DNA of 64,000 nucleotides from an uncultured Roseibium sp. (GTDB lineage: Bacteria; Pseudomonadota; Alphaproteobacteria; Rhizobiales; Stappiaceae). Location: positions 1 to 64,000 of the forward strand of contig NZ_CANMNP010000020.1 of assembly GCF_947499295.1 (NCBI RefSeq), given 5' to 3'. Position numbers and translations under genes: made by a program. Shown in pieces: positions 34,989-43,977 of this stretch. The notes beneath the pieces were generated by a model. The model was not told the DNA's origin, did no database searches, and saw nothing but the letters and a program-made list of their open reading frames with translations. Position 1 is the first letter of the stretch. Each line of letters begins with the position of its first letter.

Positions 34989-36036
34989 AGAACACGCCGC
35001 CGATCAGACCGGTCACAATCCCGATGGGCATATCCTCCGGGGCCATCAAGGTGCGTGCTGCAACATCTGCCCAGATCAGGAAAATCGCTCCAAGAAGCAA
35101 TGACGCAGGCAAGACACGCGTATAACTGCCCCCAACCAGGAACCGCGCAATATGCGGGATCATCAGACCGACAAATCCGATGATCCCGGAAAATGCAACC
35201 ATGACACCCGTTATTAGTGCGCCGACGACAAACACGGTGAAACGGAAACGTGTCACCGGGATACCGAGCGTTGCCGCAGTCTCGTCGCCGATGGTCATGG
35301 CGTTGAGATCCGCAGCCCTGAGCATGAGATACGGAACCGTCACGAGCAGAATGCCAAGCGGAAACAGGAGATGGAGCCATTGGGCCAGCCCAAGACCTCC
35401 CAGCATCCAGAAGACAACTGTATGCGTCGCTTTCGGGTCTCCGAGAAAAATCAGCACATTGGCAAGCGACATGATGATGAAGGAGACGGCCACTCCGGCA
35501 AGCACAAGCTTGTCGGCGCTGGTAGCAACCGCAAAACGCGTGACGCCGAGCACCACGAGCGTTGCAACAAGTGCACCGGCAAACGCCATCAGCGGAACGG
35601 TTAGCAATCCAAGGAAAAGGCCAGTGTGAAGCAAGGCCAGGATCGCGCCAGCGGCACCGCCCGATGATATCCCGAGAAGATGCGGGTCAGCGAGCGGATT
35701 GCGTGTCACGGACTGCAGCGCAGCGCCGACCACGGCCAGCCCAGCGCCGACAAAACCCGCAAGCAGAACCCTTGGAAACCGGATTTCCCAGACAATTGCT
35801 TCCCGGCCGCTCGACCATGTCACGTCAAACAGACCTGGAACCAACTTGTTCGCAATAACACCAAGCACTGTTCCGGCCGGAACCGGAACGGCTCCAACTG
35901 AAACCGCGACAATCATCGAGAGGCAAAGGGCCGCAATGCCAACCAGAACCAGACCGAGAAAACGCCAGCTTTTTCTGCGGCCCGGTTCCTTTGTCGCCTC
36001 ATTCAAGGATTGGCTATGGTGCGGTCGTTGTAGCAA
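34948..36036 (-). CDS. btuC: FecCD/BtuC-type ABC transporter permease (cobalamin)
   Basis: Membrane protein of 362 residues with about ten helices in the FecCD family. Typical segments are EIRFPRVLLAGFVGAGLAVVGAALQSVTRNPLADPHLLGISSGGAAGA and GFVGLMIPHIARFLVGG. It is the last gene of an operon headed by a cobalamin riboswitch, so cobalamin or another corrinoid is the likely cargo rather than a ferric siderophore. The start is a TTG at 36036, four bases after the upstream stop. The 3' end overlaps the convergent MFS gene by 41 bases. Confidence 0.9.
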   Translation of the reverse strand: MLQRPHHSQSLNEATKEPGRRKSWRFLGLVLVGIAALCLSMIVAVSVGAVPVPAGTVLGVIANKLVPGLFDVTWSSGREAIVWEIRFPRVLLAGFVGAGLAVVGAALQSVTRNPLADPHLLGISSGGAAGAILALLHTGLFLGLLTVPLMAFAGALVATLVVLGVTRFAVATSADKLVLAGVAVSFIIMSLANVLIFLGDPKATHTVVFWMLGGLGLAQWLHLLFPLGILLVTVPYLMLRAADLNAMTIGDETAATLGIPVTRFRFTVFVVGALITGVMVAFSGIIGFVGLMIPHIARFLVGGSYTRVLPASLLLGAIFLIWADVAARTLMAPEDMPIGIVTGLIGGVFFIVLLRAKTGGDR

Positions 36037-36039
36037 GGA

Positions 36040-36975
36040 TCACTCGCCCCAAAATGCGTTGGCGAGCTTCTTCACGGCCCTGATGTTGCGCGGACCCGGT
36101 GTCGCCTCAACATATTCCAAGGTCACGAACCGGTCATTCTTGACCGCTTCAATTCCGGCCAGCGCGGGATTGTTTTTCATGAAATCGCGCTTCTCTTCAG
36201 CCGTGACTTTACCGTAGTTGACGATGACAACCATTTCAGGGTCGGCCTCGACGACTGCCTCCCAGTCGACCGTTGCCCAGCTTTTTTCGAAGCTGTCCAG
36301 AACATTGATGCCCCCAGCAGCTTCAATCAGCGCGGTCGGCATGGCATATCGCCCAGCCGTAAAGGGTTTATCCTCGCCACTGTCATAAACGAAAACGCGA
36401 AGCGGTTTATCGCCGGCTTTCAATTTGGAGGTAAATGCGTCCAGTTCGGCCTTGTAGCCGGCCACCAGATCATAGGCTGCATCTTCCACGTCGAAAATTT
36501 TACCGAGATTGATAAGGTCGTTGTACATGTCTCCCATGGAGACCTTTGGTTTTTCGCCAATGTGGATACAAGATTCCGTCAGTTCGTAGACTTTGATGCC
36601 GAAGGGCTCCAGCGTCTCGGGCGTGACCTCACCACCAACCTTCATGCCGTAGTTCCAGCCTGCGAAATAAAAATCTGCATCTGCTCCAATCAACACTTCT
36701 TTGGTCGGATACTTGGCGGAAAGCTCGGGCAGTTCGGCAACGCCTTCGCGCATTTCCTCATCCAGCGTTTTCCAGCCCGAGATACCGGTGTAACCGACCA
36801 TCCGATCACGTAGACCAAGAGCCAGCATCATTTCCGTCAGGTTCACGTCGTTGGAAACCGCCGCTTTCGGCGGCTCGGAGAACACAACCTCCCGGTCACA
36901 GCTGCGCACTGAGGTTTCAGCAAATGCAGACCCTGCCAAGACAGTCAGGACGAGACTAAGTGCAATACGTTTCAT
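36040..36975 (-). CDS. btuF: Cobalamin-type ABC substrate-binding protein (BtuF-like)
   Basis: Periplasmic protein of 311 residues in the FecB/BtuF family (type III binding fold). Signal peptide MKRIALSLVLTVLAGSAFA; the N-terminal lobe has LTEMMLALGLRDRMVGYTG and the C-terminal lobe ALIEAAGGINVLDSFEKSWATVDWEAVVEADPEMVVIVNYG. Four cysteines may form disulfides. The riboswitch upstream of the operon makes a corrinoid the most likely ligand. The frame is open to 37050, but homologues begin at the signal peptide (36975). Confidence 0.88.
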   Translation of the reverse strand: MKRIALSLVLTVLAGSAFAETSVRSCDREVVFSEPPKAAVSNDVNLTEMMLALGLRDRMVGYTGISGWKTLDEEMREGVAELPELSAKYPTKEVLIGADADFYFAGWNYGMKVGGEVTPETLEPFGIKVYELTESCIHIGEKPKVSMGDMYNDLINLGKIFDVEDAAYDLVAGYKAELDAFTSKLKAGDKPLRVFVYDSGEDKPFTAGRYAMPTALIEAAGGINVLDSFEKSWATVDWEAVVEADPEMVVIVNYGKVTAEEKRDFMKNNPALAGIEAVKNDRFVTLEYVEATPGPRNIRAVKKLANAFWGE

Positions 36976-36991
36976 GTTACGAATTCCATAT

Positions 36992-37765
36992 TCAAAGGTG
37001 AAAAGTGAGGTGTTGCTCGTGGCTTTGACTAAGCCGCTCCTGTCGGACAAAGACAGAGTATGCTTGTTCGATATGCGTTGGCGTCAGAACCTCTTCCGGA
37101 GTTCCAAAACCAAGTGATCTACCTTTGTGCAAAAGCAGCACCTGATCGCACACGCGACCTGCCAGGTTGAGATCATGCAGACTGGTGACGATCGTGATGT
37201 TGAGGCTGCTGATCAGCGTCACGATTTCCAGTTGATGTCGAATATCAAGGTGATTGGTAGGCTCATCGAGAATGAGCAGCCGTGGTTTTTGAGCCAGGGC
37301 GCGGGCCACCATGACACGCTGACGTTCGCCGCCCGAAAGGGTCCCGAGAGAACGTGCAGACAAGTCGTTGAGGCCCATACGCTCCAGGGCCTCATCGACA
37401 ATTTCGGTATCCCGCCTACCGCCTCTGGCAAACCCTGAGCCGTGTGGGCGGCGACCGAGTTCAACAATCTCACGAACGGAAAGTGCGAAATCTCCGGGTT
37501 GCTCTTGCAGGACCGCGGCAACTTTTTGTGCCGTTTCCCTTGTCGACATGGACCAGATGTCCTCACCGTCGAGACGAACGGTCCCGGTAACCGGCCTATG
37601 GAACCGATAGAGCAGCCGAAGTAGAGTGGATTTTCCAGCACCGTTGGCACCGGCAACTCCCAACACCTTGCCGGCGGGAACGTCAAAACTGACGCCGTTC
37701 AAAAGTGCATGCCCCCTGCCCGGTGACCATCCAACATTCTGAACACTGAGAACTGTGCCACTCAT
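36992..37765 (-). CDS. btuD: ABC transporter ATPase (BtuD/FecE-like)
   Basis: Protein of 257 residues with a complete nucleotide-binding domain: Walker A GANGAGKSTLL (about 38-48), Q-loop near VAAVLQEQPG, signature LSGGERQRVMVARAL, Walker B LLILDEPTNHLD and switch His in TIVTSLHDLNLA. It energises uptake through the FecCD-type permease. It overlaps the DUF1636 gene by four bases; the next gene follows after 16 bases. Confidence 0.93.
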   Translation of the reverse strand: MSGTVLSVQNVGWSPGRGHALLNGVSFDVPAGKVLGVAGANGAGKSTLLRLLYRFHRPVTGTVRLDGEDIWSMSTRETAQKVAAVLQEQPGDFALSVREIVELGRRPHGSGFARGGRRDTEIVDEALERMGLNDLSARSLGTLSGGERQRVMVARALAQKPRLLILDEPTNHLDIRHQLEIVTLISSLNITIVTSLHDLNLAGRVCDQVLLLHKGRSLGFGTPEEVLTPTHIEQAYSVFVRQERLSQSHEQHLTFHL

Positions 37766-38169
37766 GAGACTGCAGTCTCCTCAGCCCGGGTCACGATCAT
37801 CGCAGATGGAATGCGCGCAAGCGTGGTTTTGCGAAGTTTGCCCGGCCGTACTGTGGAAGAGCACCAACCATCTGTGAGGTCCTGATACTGCCGCGCGAAG
37901 GCAATAAGGTCCTCAATATCGGTCTCTGGGTCTATGTCGCCAACCAAATAGGTTGCCTTGCCATTGGCCCGATAAGCGACCGTACAGGGCCTGTCGCACC
38001 CGGCCATGCATGCAATGCCCGACACTTCAAAGTCGTCACCTACTATCGGTGTCGCAAGACGCATTGCGTCCTGAAGTTTCTTGATCAGCTCAAGACCCGG
38101 CCGGCAGTTGGTGCCCTTGTAGCGGCAGGACGTGCAGACAAAGATCTTGTGTTTGTCATCTTGCATCAT
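37762..38169 (-). CDS. DUF1636 family metal-binding-like protein
   Basis: Cytoplasmic protein of 135 residues with cysteine clusters CTSCRYKGTNCRPG near the N-terminus and CMAGCDRPCTVAYRA in the middle, a pattern like thin-fold ferredoxins (2Fe-2S). DUF1636 genes are often found with cobalamin-related or metal-uptake genes. Here it sits between the riboswitch and the ABC importer, so it may act in corrinoid handling or reduction (inference). The four-base overlap with the ATPase couples them. Confidence 0.85.
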   Translation of the reverse strand: MMQDDKHKIFVCTSCRYKGTNCRPGLELIKKLQDAMRLATPIVGDDFEVSGIACMAGCDRPCTVAYRANGKATYLVGDIDPETDIEDLIAFARQYQDLTDGWCSSTVRPGKLRKTTLARIPSAMIVTRAEETAVS

Positions 38170-38413
38170 CGTTCTCCGCCAGACCTTCCCCGAAACTGTC
38201 TAATTCGTCCCGATCCCGGGTTCGCAAAGGCACTTGCGAAGCACAGTCAGGTAAAATCACTTGTAATGTTATTACATTACGATTCAGTTTTCTGGCAAGC
38301 CCTGCGGGACGATCGTTCGGCCGCATGGCTCGCGCGGCACGTTCACTTAAGGGGTCGGCAGCCTTCAAGAAGGCAGGATCAAAGGAATTGGCAGTCGTGT
38401 TGCTCCGGTTCAT
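38156..38413 (-). CDS. Small hypothetical protein downstream of cobalamin riboswitch
   Basis: Open frame of 85 codons whose ATG has an excellent ribosome site (GGAGGG, four bases before ATG). It overlaps the DUF1636 gene by 14 bases, as in a coupled operon. The protein is basic in its first half (LSERAARAMRPNDRPAGLARKLNR) and acidic at the end, with one cysteine and no membrane helix. I do not recognise a family. It could be a genuine small protein or a coupling leader whose product is irrelevant. Confidence 0.45.
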   Translation of the reverse strand: MNRSNTTANSFDPAFLKAADPLSERAARAMRPNDRPAGLARKLNRNVITLQVILPDCASQVPLRTRDRDELDSFGEGLAENDDAR

Positions 38414-38489
38414 ATCGCCCTCCGCGATGGCGCGGGGCGTTCAAGAACCGAATGTCAATTTGTGTCAGCAAAGATAGCCGATATGCCAT
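38379..38489 (-). CDS. Possible 36-residue leader peptide after riboswitch
   Basis: The first ATG downstream of the riboswitch with a strong ribosome site (GGAGGAG, eight bases before ATG) opens a 36-codon frame that ends inside the next small ORF (35-base overlap, different frame). A small hairpin CCGGG...CCCGG directly abuts that ribosome site, as would be expected for translational control by the riboswitch. No similarity recognised. Confidence 0.3.
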   Translation of the reverse strand: MAYRLSLLTQIDIRFLNAPRHRGGRYEPEQHDCQFL

Positions 38490-38535
38490 GCCACTCGCTC
38501 CTCCGGGACACCCCGCCCGGGTTGAAGTTGAAATT

Positions 38536-38722
38536 GCAATGGCAGGTCTCCTGACTTACGGGTCATCGCTTGCCTGATCCTTCCCGGGAAACCCAGTGGC
38601 GCTTTCAGGTTTGCTCGCCGTTCACAGTTGCGGGGGCAGTCACGGATTTGGTGCCTTCTGGCTACGCCTCACCGTGTTCCCTTTTAATCCCGATCCGGCC
38701 TCGGATTCGGAAACCATCAAAA
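38536..38722 (-). promoter_or_regulatory. Cobalamin (B12) riboswitch
   Basis: Read on the minus strand the element contains, in order, GATGGTTTCC (38718-38709), TTAAAAGGGAACACGGTGAG, CCGTGACTGCCCCCGCAACTG, GCCACTGGG, GGGAAGGATCAGGC and the B12 box AAGTCAGGAGACCTGCC (about 38541-38557). These are the conserved parts of the AdoCbl riboswitch family. It is oriented toward DUF1636-btuD-btuF-btuC. No terminator follows it; a hairpin touching a GGAGGAG site at about 38495-38515 suggests translational control. High corrinoid should switch the importer operon off. Confidence 0.95.
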
Positions 38723-39283
38723 AAACTGAGTGCCGCAAATCGCTGGTTGAGTCAATCAGGCCTTTCACCTTTGGGGGAAATACTTGGACACCCTAGTTCC
38801 GAGCTCTTGCCGGCAGAGCAATCGATCAGGACACCGAAACTGCCCAATGAAAATTGCAAAGTTCAAATGAGGCGATAGTTCCAGCTCGGGGACCCTTCAG
38901 CCTGCAGATTATCCCGTTCTTTTCTCGCAAAACGATCCGCGTGACATGTTGATGTTTTTCGGCATGAGATTGTCCCTCGTTTGTTGCAGCGGATGCGGCA
39001 TGAAGAATTTAAGCTTGATAAGAATACTCCATTGGAACCCGGTGAGCGCCGTGCCTCTACCTGAAAATTATCAACTGGTCCGTGATCAAAGCCACATGTG
39101 TTGCACCCCTTAATATCTGCGCCTTGAGACCAGTGCGCCGCGTTGCAGCCCTCGCGCTGGGGCAACGTGACCGAGTGACGGGTTGCCGCAGGGCATGGCG
39201 CCGCAGGCAGGCCATTTTCAATTGTAGCCGATAAGTAAAATTCCATATTCAGCAGCAAGAGCTGACAGCTTGAAAGGTGTCAC
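38723..39283. other. Intergenic region riboswitch / cydA
   Basis: About 560 bases between divergent units, containing the promoter of the B12 operon on one strand and of cydAB on the other. I found no perfect FNR box (TTGAT-N4-ATCAA). A minus-strand open frame (39258-38863) has cysteine-rich, random-looking composition and no ribosome site, so it is not called as a gene. Confidence 0.35.
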
Positions 39284-40657
39284 ATGGAAGAGCTGCTATT
39301 GAGCCGGATCCAGTTTGCCGCGAATATCTCGTTTCACATCCTGTTTCCGACGATCACCATCGCCCTTGGTTGGGTATTGCTGTTTTTCAAACTTCGTTTC
39401 AATGCAACCGGTGACGATCGCTGGATGGCGGCCTACCGGTTCTGGGTGAAAGTATTCGCGTTGTCCTTCGGCCTCGGCGTCGTTAGTGGCATCACGATGA
39501 GTTTTCAGTTCGGTACCAACTGGCCCGGTTTCATGGAAACCGTCGGCAATGTTGCCGGACCTCTCCTGGCCTATGAAGTCTTGACTGCTTTTTTTCTGGA
39601 AGCGGCATTTCTCGGCATCATGTTGTTTGGGTCGCGCCGAGTTCCAAACTGGCTTCATACGCTGGCGACCTTCCTCGTCGCATTCGGCACCACAGTCAGT
39701 GCGTTCTGGATCCTGGTGCTGAATTCCTGGATGCACACCCCGACCGGATTTGAGATGAGAGACGGTGTGGTTCACGCAACTGACTGGATCGCGATCGTCT
39801 TCAATCCATCGATGCCATACCGTCTGACGCATATGCTGTTGGCGAGTGGCCTGACCGTGGCATTCCTGATCACGGGGGTATCCGCCTATCGACGTCTGAT
39901 CGGGGACACGTCGAAGGGAGTGCGGCTCGCTTTCAAAACCGGTATTTGGATGGCGGCCATTCTTATCCCGGTTCAGATCTATGCGGGAGACCTCCATGGC
40001 CTGAATACGCTTGAGCATCAGCCACAAAAGGTTGCGGCGATGGAAGGCAACTGGACCACAGGACCAAATGTCCCGTTGCTGCTGTTCGCCCTGCCTGATG
40101 AAGAGGCGCGGGAAAACCGGTTCGAACTCGCCATCCCGAACGGCGCGTCTTTGATCCTGAAACACGACCCGCAAGGTGTTGTTCCAGGACTGAACGATTT
40201 TTATGCCGAAGATGGCACGCCGTTGCACCCGCCGGTTGCGCCGGTCTTTTGGTCCTTCCGCGTTATGGTCGGAACCGGCATGTTGATGCTGTTGGCAAGC
40301 TGGGGAACGCTGATTGCGCTGCGCCGCAGCGGCGGCATCGATAAACTCAATCCCTGGATACTGCGCGGTCTCGTGGCCATGACCTTCTCGGGCTGGATTG
40401 CCACACTGGCCGGTTGGTACACGACGGAGATCGGGCGGCAACCCTGGTTGGTTCAGGGGGTTCTGACAACAAAAGCGGCGGTTGCCGATGTGCCCGCAGG
40501 CATGGTCGCTTCGACCCTTGCTGCCTATCTCGTTGTCTACGCTGTTTTGCTCGCCGCCTATATGACGGTGATTTTCCGGCTCGCCCGAAAAACCACGAAC
40601 ACCGACGCCCGCCCCCATTCTGGAGCGGCGCAGGTCTCGCTTGTGCCGGCGGAGTAA
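39284..40657 (+). CDS. cydA: Cytochrome bd-type quinol oxidase subunit I (CioA type)
   Basis: Membrane protein of 457 residues. Heme ligands are H18 (ISFHILFPT, b595), the His in RLTHMLLASG (b558) and the Met in SFRVMVGTGM. GRQPW is the conserved quinol-oxidase motif. The Q-loop is short, as in the cyanide-insensitive CioA branch found in many proteobacteria. The enzyme oxidises ubiquinol and reduces O2 to water with high affinity or under respiratory stress. AAAGGTG precedes the ATG. Operon with cydB; no cydX or cydDC is nearby. Confidence 0.95.
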   Translation: MEELLLSRIQFAANISFHILFPTITIALGWVLLFFKLRFNATGDDRWMAAYRFWVKVFALSFGLGVVSGITMSFQFGTNWPGFMETVGNVAGPLLAYEVLTAFFLEAAFLGIMLFGSRRVPNWLHTLATFLVAFGTTVSAFWILVLNSWMHTPTGFEMRDGVVHATDWIAIVFNPSMPYRLTHMLLASGLTVAFLITGVSAYRRLIGDTSKGVRLAFKTGIWMAAILIPVQIYAGDLHGLNTLEHQPQKVAAMEGNWTTGPNVPLLLFALPDEEARENRFELAIPNGASLILKHDPQGVVPGLNDFYAEDGTPLHPPVAPVFWSFRVMVGTGMLMLLASWGTLIALRRSGGIDKLNPWILRGLVAMTFSGWIATLAGWYTTEIGRQPWLVQGVLTTKAAVADVPAGMVASTLAAYLVVYAVLLAAYMTVIFRLARKTTNTDARPHSGAAQVSLVPAE

Positions 40658-40662
40658 TCAAG

Positions 40663-41673
40663 ATGACCCTATTCGGAGATCCTGCAATCTGGCTCCCGCT
40701 GGCATTTGCCGCGCTGATGGGCCTATCGATCCTGGTCTATGTCATTCTTGACGGCTTTGACCTTGGAGTCGGTATCTTGTTCTCCTTTGCCACTGACGCA
40801 GAAAAGGACAGAATGGTCGCCGCTATCGGACCATTCTGGGATGCCAATGAAACTTGGCTGGTTCTGGCCGTAGGATTGCTGCTTGTTGCCTTTCCCGCCG
40901 CACACGGAACCATATTGACCGCGCTCTATCTGCCAGTTGCAGTCATGCTGATTGGCTTAATTCTGAGGGGCGTTGCGTTTGAGTTTCGAGCCAAGACCAC
41001 CGGCTCACAAAAAGCTCGCTGGAACCTCGCCTTCTTCTTGGGCTCCCTGTCCGCTTCCCTTTCGCAGGGCTATATGCTCGGCATCTACATTATGGGCCTG
41101 GAACAGACCGCAACGACCGTTGCATTCGGATTGCTGACCGCTGTCTGCCTGACCGGGGGTTACGGATTGATCGGCGCAAGTTGGCTGATCATCAAAACCG
41201 AGGGCAGATTGCAGACAAAGGCCGTCAACTGGGCGCGCCGAAGTCTCTGGGGTGTGATCCTGGGACTGGGCGCCGTTTCCTTGGCAAGTCCACTTGTCAG
41301 CAGCAGGATATTCGAGAAATGGTTCTCCTTTCCTTCCATCATCCTGCTGGCGCCGTTGCCGCTCATGTCCGCGCTTCTCCTGTTTGTATTATGGACTGCG
41401 TTGAAGCACTTGCCCGACAGCAAGGACAGATGGAGTTGGGTGCCCTTCTGCATAACGGCGACCCTGTTCGCGCTTGCCTTTTCAGGGCTCGCATACTCGT
41501 TCTACCCTTACGTGGTTCCGGAAAAACTGACCCTTTACGAGAGTGCCAGCGCCCCGGAGAGCCTCTTCATCATTTTGCTCGGAGCGATATTCGTGCTGCC
41601 TGTGATCATCGGCTACACGATCCTCGCCTATACGGTGTTCCGCGGCAAGGCGACGGAGCTGACTTACGATTGA
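40663..41673 (+). CDS. cydB: Cytochrome bd-type quinol oxidase subunit II
   Basis: Membrane protein of 336 residues with the subunit II signatures ILVYVILDGFDLGVGILF and PFWDANETWLVLAVG at the N-terminus and LSQGYMLGIYIMG further on. The ATG at 40663 is preceded by GGCGGAG and lies five bases after the cydA stop; the frame is open from 40414 inside cydA but is not gene-like there. Confidence 0.95.
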   Translation: MTLFGDPAIWLPLAFAALMGLSILVYVILDGFDLGVGILFSFATDAEKDRMVAAIGPFWDANETWLVLAVGLLLVAFPAAHGTILTALYLPVAVMLIGLILRGVAFEFRAKTTGSQKARWNLAFFLGSLSASLSQGYMLGIYIMGLEQTATTVAFGLLTAVCLTGGYGLIGASWLIIKTEGRLQTKAVNWARRSLWGVILGLGAVSLASPLVSSRIFEKWFSFPSIILLAPLPLMSALLLFVLWTALKHLPDSKDRWSWVPFCITATLFALAFSGLAYSFYPYVVPEKLTLYESASAPESLFIILLGAIFVLPVIIGYTILAYTVFRGKATELTYD

Positions 41674-41823
41674 TCCAATGAATACGCAGACAGCGGGACT
41701 GGCAAAGGTCTTTGCAGTTTTGACAGTGTTCTGCACGAGCAGGGCCGGGATCACGCGGGAAACAATGTGATTTTCAACAGCGTCGACCTTGCCTTCATCA
41801 CGGAAAAAACCTACCTCGGGACA

Positions 41824-43908
41824 ATGAAACAGGATGCTTTTCCCCCGCGCGCCGAAGCGCGCCCTGAAACCCTCGTGACACACGGGATTTCCCGCCAGGA
41901 TGACTATGGCTGGCTTCGAGCCGACAACTGGCAAGAAGTCATGCGAGATCCGTCCGTGCTTGATGCCGACATTCGTGCCTATCTGGAAGCTGAAAACGCC
42001 TTTCAGGAAAGCCAGATGGCCACCACAAAGGAGCTGCAGGAAACGCTCTTTGGGGAAATGCGTGGCCGGATCAAGGAAGATGACAGTTCCGTCCCCTCGC
42101 CCGACGGTCCTTATGCCTATGGTCTGAAATACGAGACCGGTGGGCAGCAGCCCATCTTTTTCCGCACACTTCGCGACGGCGGCAAGGAAACCATATTGCT
42201 GCACGGCGATAAGGAAGCTGAGGGCAAGGCCTATTTCAAGATCGGCGTAGCCAGCCAATCGCCCGATCACAAACTTCTTGCATGGGCCTACGATGACAAG
42301 GGCTCGGAATATTATTCAATGCAGCTCCGCGATATCGAGAGCGGCAAGGACCTTGACTATCGCATCGAGGACACCGGTGGCGGCGGCGTCTTTTGCGCGG
42401 ACAGCAAATTTGTCTTCTATATCCGGTTGGATGACAATCACCGGCCCTCCAAACTATTCCGACATGAAATCGGCACCGATCCGGCCAAAGATGTCCTGGT
42501 ATATGAAGAGAAAGACAGCGGTTTCTTCATGGGTGTCGGCAAGACCCAGTCCGGCGACACGATCGTTATTGACATCCATGACCATGAAACGTCCGAAGTC
42601 TGGATGATCCCGGCAAACAGCCCGGAAACACCACCTGTCCTGATTGCGCCCCGCGATACGGGTGTCGAATATTCCGTCGATGACCATGGCGACACGCTCT
42701 ATATCCTGACAAACCTGGGAGACGCGGAAGACTTCAAGATCGTAACCGCTCCCAAGGCGACGCCGGGCCGCGAATTCTGGACAGATCTTGTTCCGCACAA
42801 GCCAGGCTGTCTGGTGCTGTCTCACTGTGTCTACAAGACCTTCATGACTCGTCTGGAACGAGAAGACGGCCTTCCGCGCATTGTCGTCCGCCGATTGACC
42901 GACAACATCGAACATTCGATCGCATTCGACGAAGAAGCCTATTCATTGGGCGCAGGCGGCGGATACGAATTCGACACGACCACAATACGCTTCACCTATT
43001 CTTCCATGACCACACCTTCTCAGACCTTCGACTACAACGTCGAAACCCGGGAGCGGGTCTTGCGCAAGGAACAGGAAGTGCCGTCCGGCCATACCGCTTC
43101 TGACTACGTGACAAGACGGCTGATGGCTCCAGCTGCAGATGGAGAAACGGTTCCCGTCTCAATTTTGTATCGCAAGGACACTATACTTGACGGTTCAGCC
43201 CCCCTGCTCCTTTACGGCTACGGCTCCTACGGCATCAGCATACCGGCAAGTTTCAACACGAATTGTCTTTCGCTGGTTGATCGCGGCTTCGTCTATGCCA
43301 TCGCGCACATGCGCGGCGGCAAGGAAAAAGGGTTCCGCTGGTACAAGGACGGCCGCCGGGAGAAGAAAAAGAACACCTTCACGGATTTTATCGCGGCGGC
43401 GGATCACCTCGTTGCGGAGAAGTTCTCGTCCCATGACCGCATCATTGCCCACGGTGGATCGGCTGGCGGCATGCTGATGGGGGCCGTTGCCAACCTGGCA
43501 CCCGAGAAATTCGGCGGCATCATTGCCGAGGTGCCGTTTGTCGACGTGCTGGCAACGATGCTCGACGACACGCTGCCGCTCACTCCACCGGAATGGCCGG
43601 AATGGGGCAACCCGATCACGGACAAGGCAGCCTACGAATACATCGCCTCCTATTCTCCCTATGACAATGTTGCGGCGAAAGACTATCCAGCAATCCTCGC
43701 GGTGGCCGGTCTCACCGATCCGCGCGTCACCTATTGGGAGCCCGCAAAATGGGTTGCCAAATTGCGCGCCGTTAAGACCGACAACAGGCTCTTGATGCTC
43801 AAAACCAATATGGAGGCAGGCCATGGAGGGGCTTCAGGTCGCTTTGACCGCCTCAAGGAAGTTGCACTGGTTCAGGCCTTTGCCCTCATGGTGGCCGGAA
43901 AGGCCTAA
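41824..43908 (+). CDS. ptrB: Oligopeptidase B (S9 family serine peptidase)
   Basis: Protein of 694 residues: an N-terminal seven-bladed propeller (about 60-400) and a C-terminal alpha/beta hydrolase domain. Catalytic residues are S546 in AHGGSAGGMLMG, D632 in VAGLTDPRV and H667 in MEAGHGGASGRF. YGSYGISIPASFN and HMRGGKEKGFRWYKDG are family motifs. It cleaves peptides up to about 30 residues after Arg or Lys in the cytoplasm. ATG 41824 fits homologues; an in-frame GTG at 41767 is less likely. Ends before a strong terminator. Confidence 0.95.
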   Translation: MKQDAFPPRAEARPETLVTHGISRQDDYGWLRADNWQEVMRDPSVLDADIRAYLEAENAFQESQMATTKELQETLFGEMRGRIKEDDSSVPSPDGPYAYGLKYETGGQQPIFFRTLRDGGKETILLHGDKEAEGKAYFKIGVASQSPDHKLLAWAYDDKGSEYYSMQLRDIESGKDLDYRIEDTGGGGVFCADSKFVFYIRLDDNHRPSKLFRHEIGTDPAKDVLVYEEKDSGFFMGVGKTQSGDTIVIDIHDHETSEVWMIPANSPETPPVLIAPRDTGVEYSVDDHGDTLYILTNLGDAEDFKIVTAPKATPGREFWTDLVPHKPGCLVLSHCVYKTFMTRLEREDGLPRIVVRRLTDNIEHSIAFDEEAYSLGAGGGYEFDTTTIRFTYSSMTTPSQTFDYNVETRERVLRKEQEVPSGHTASDYVTRRLMAPAADGETVPVSILYRKDTILDGSAPLLLYGYGSYGISIPASFNTNCLSLVDRGFVYAIAHMRGGKEKGFRWYKDGRREKKKNTFTDFIAAADHLVAEKFSSHDRIIAHGGSAGGMLMGAVANLAPEKFGGIIAEVPFVDVLATMLDDTLPLTPPEWPEWGNPITDKAAYEYIASYSPYDNVAAKDYPAILAVAGLTDPRVTYWEPAKWVAKLRAVKTDNRLLMLKTNMEAGHGGASGRFDRLKEVALVQAFALMVAGKA

Positions 43909-43942
43909 GCACGCTTCCAGAAAAGCACGTTCTTTGAAATTC

Positions 43943-43977
43943 AAAAACGCCCGGCCCGCAAGGTCGGGCGTTTTTTT
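43943..43977 (+). terminator. Terminator of oligopeptidase B gene
   Basis: AACGCCCG pairs with CGGGCGTT around a short inner stem (GCC...GGT), followed by T7. It lies 35 bases after the stop. Confidence 0.9.

Noticed and set aside
39000-39060. Possible FNR/ANR box upstream of cydA (CTTGATAAGAATACT)
   Set aside because: Only the left half matches TTGAT; the right half ATCAA is missing.
38863-39258. Minus-strand open frame of 131 codons between the riboswitch and cydA
   Set aside because: Cysteine- and arginine-rich, random-looking protein, no ribosome site, overlaps likely promoter DNA of cydAB and the B12 operon.
39296-40618. Minus-strand open frame of 440 codons opposite cydA
   Set aside because: It is the antisense shadow of the unmistakable cydA gene; composition rich in His, Arg and Gln with no domain.
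43195-43824. Minus-strand open frame of 209 codons inside oligopeptidase B
   Set aside because: Antisense to the catalytic domain, whose Ser-Asp-His triad is intact on the plus strand.
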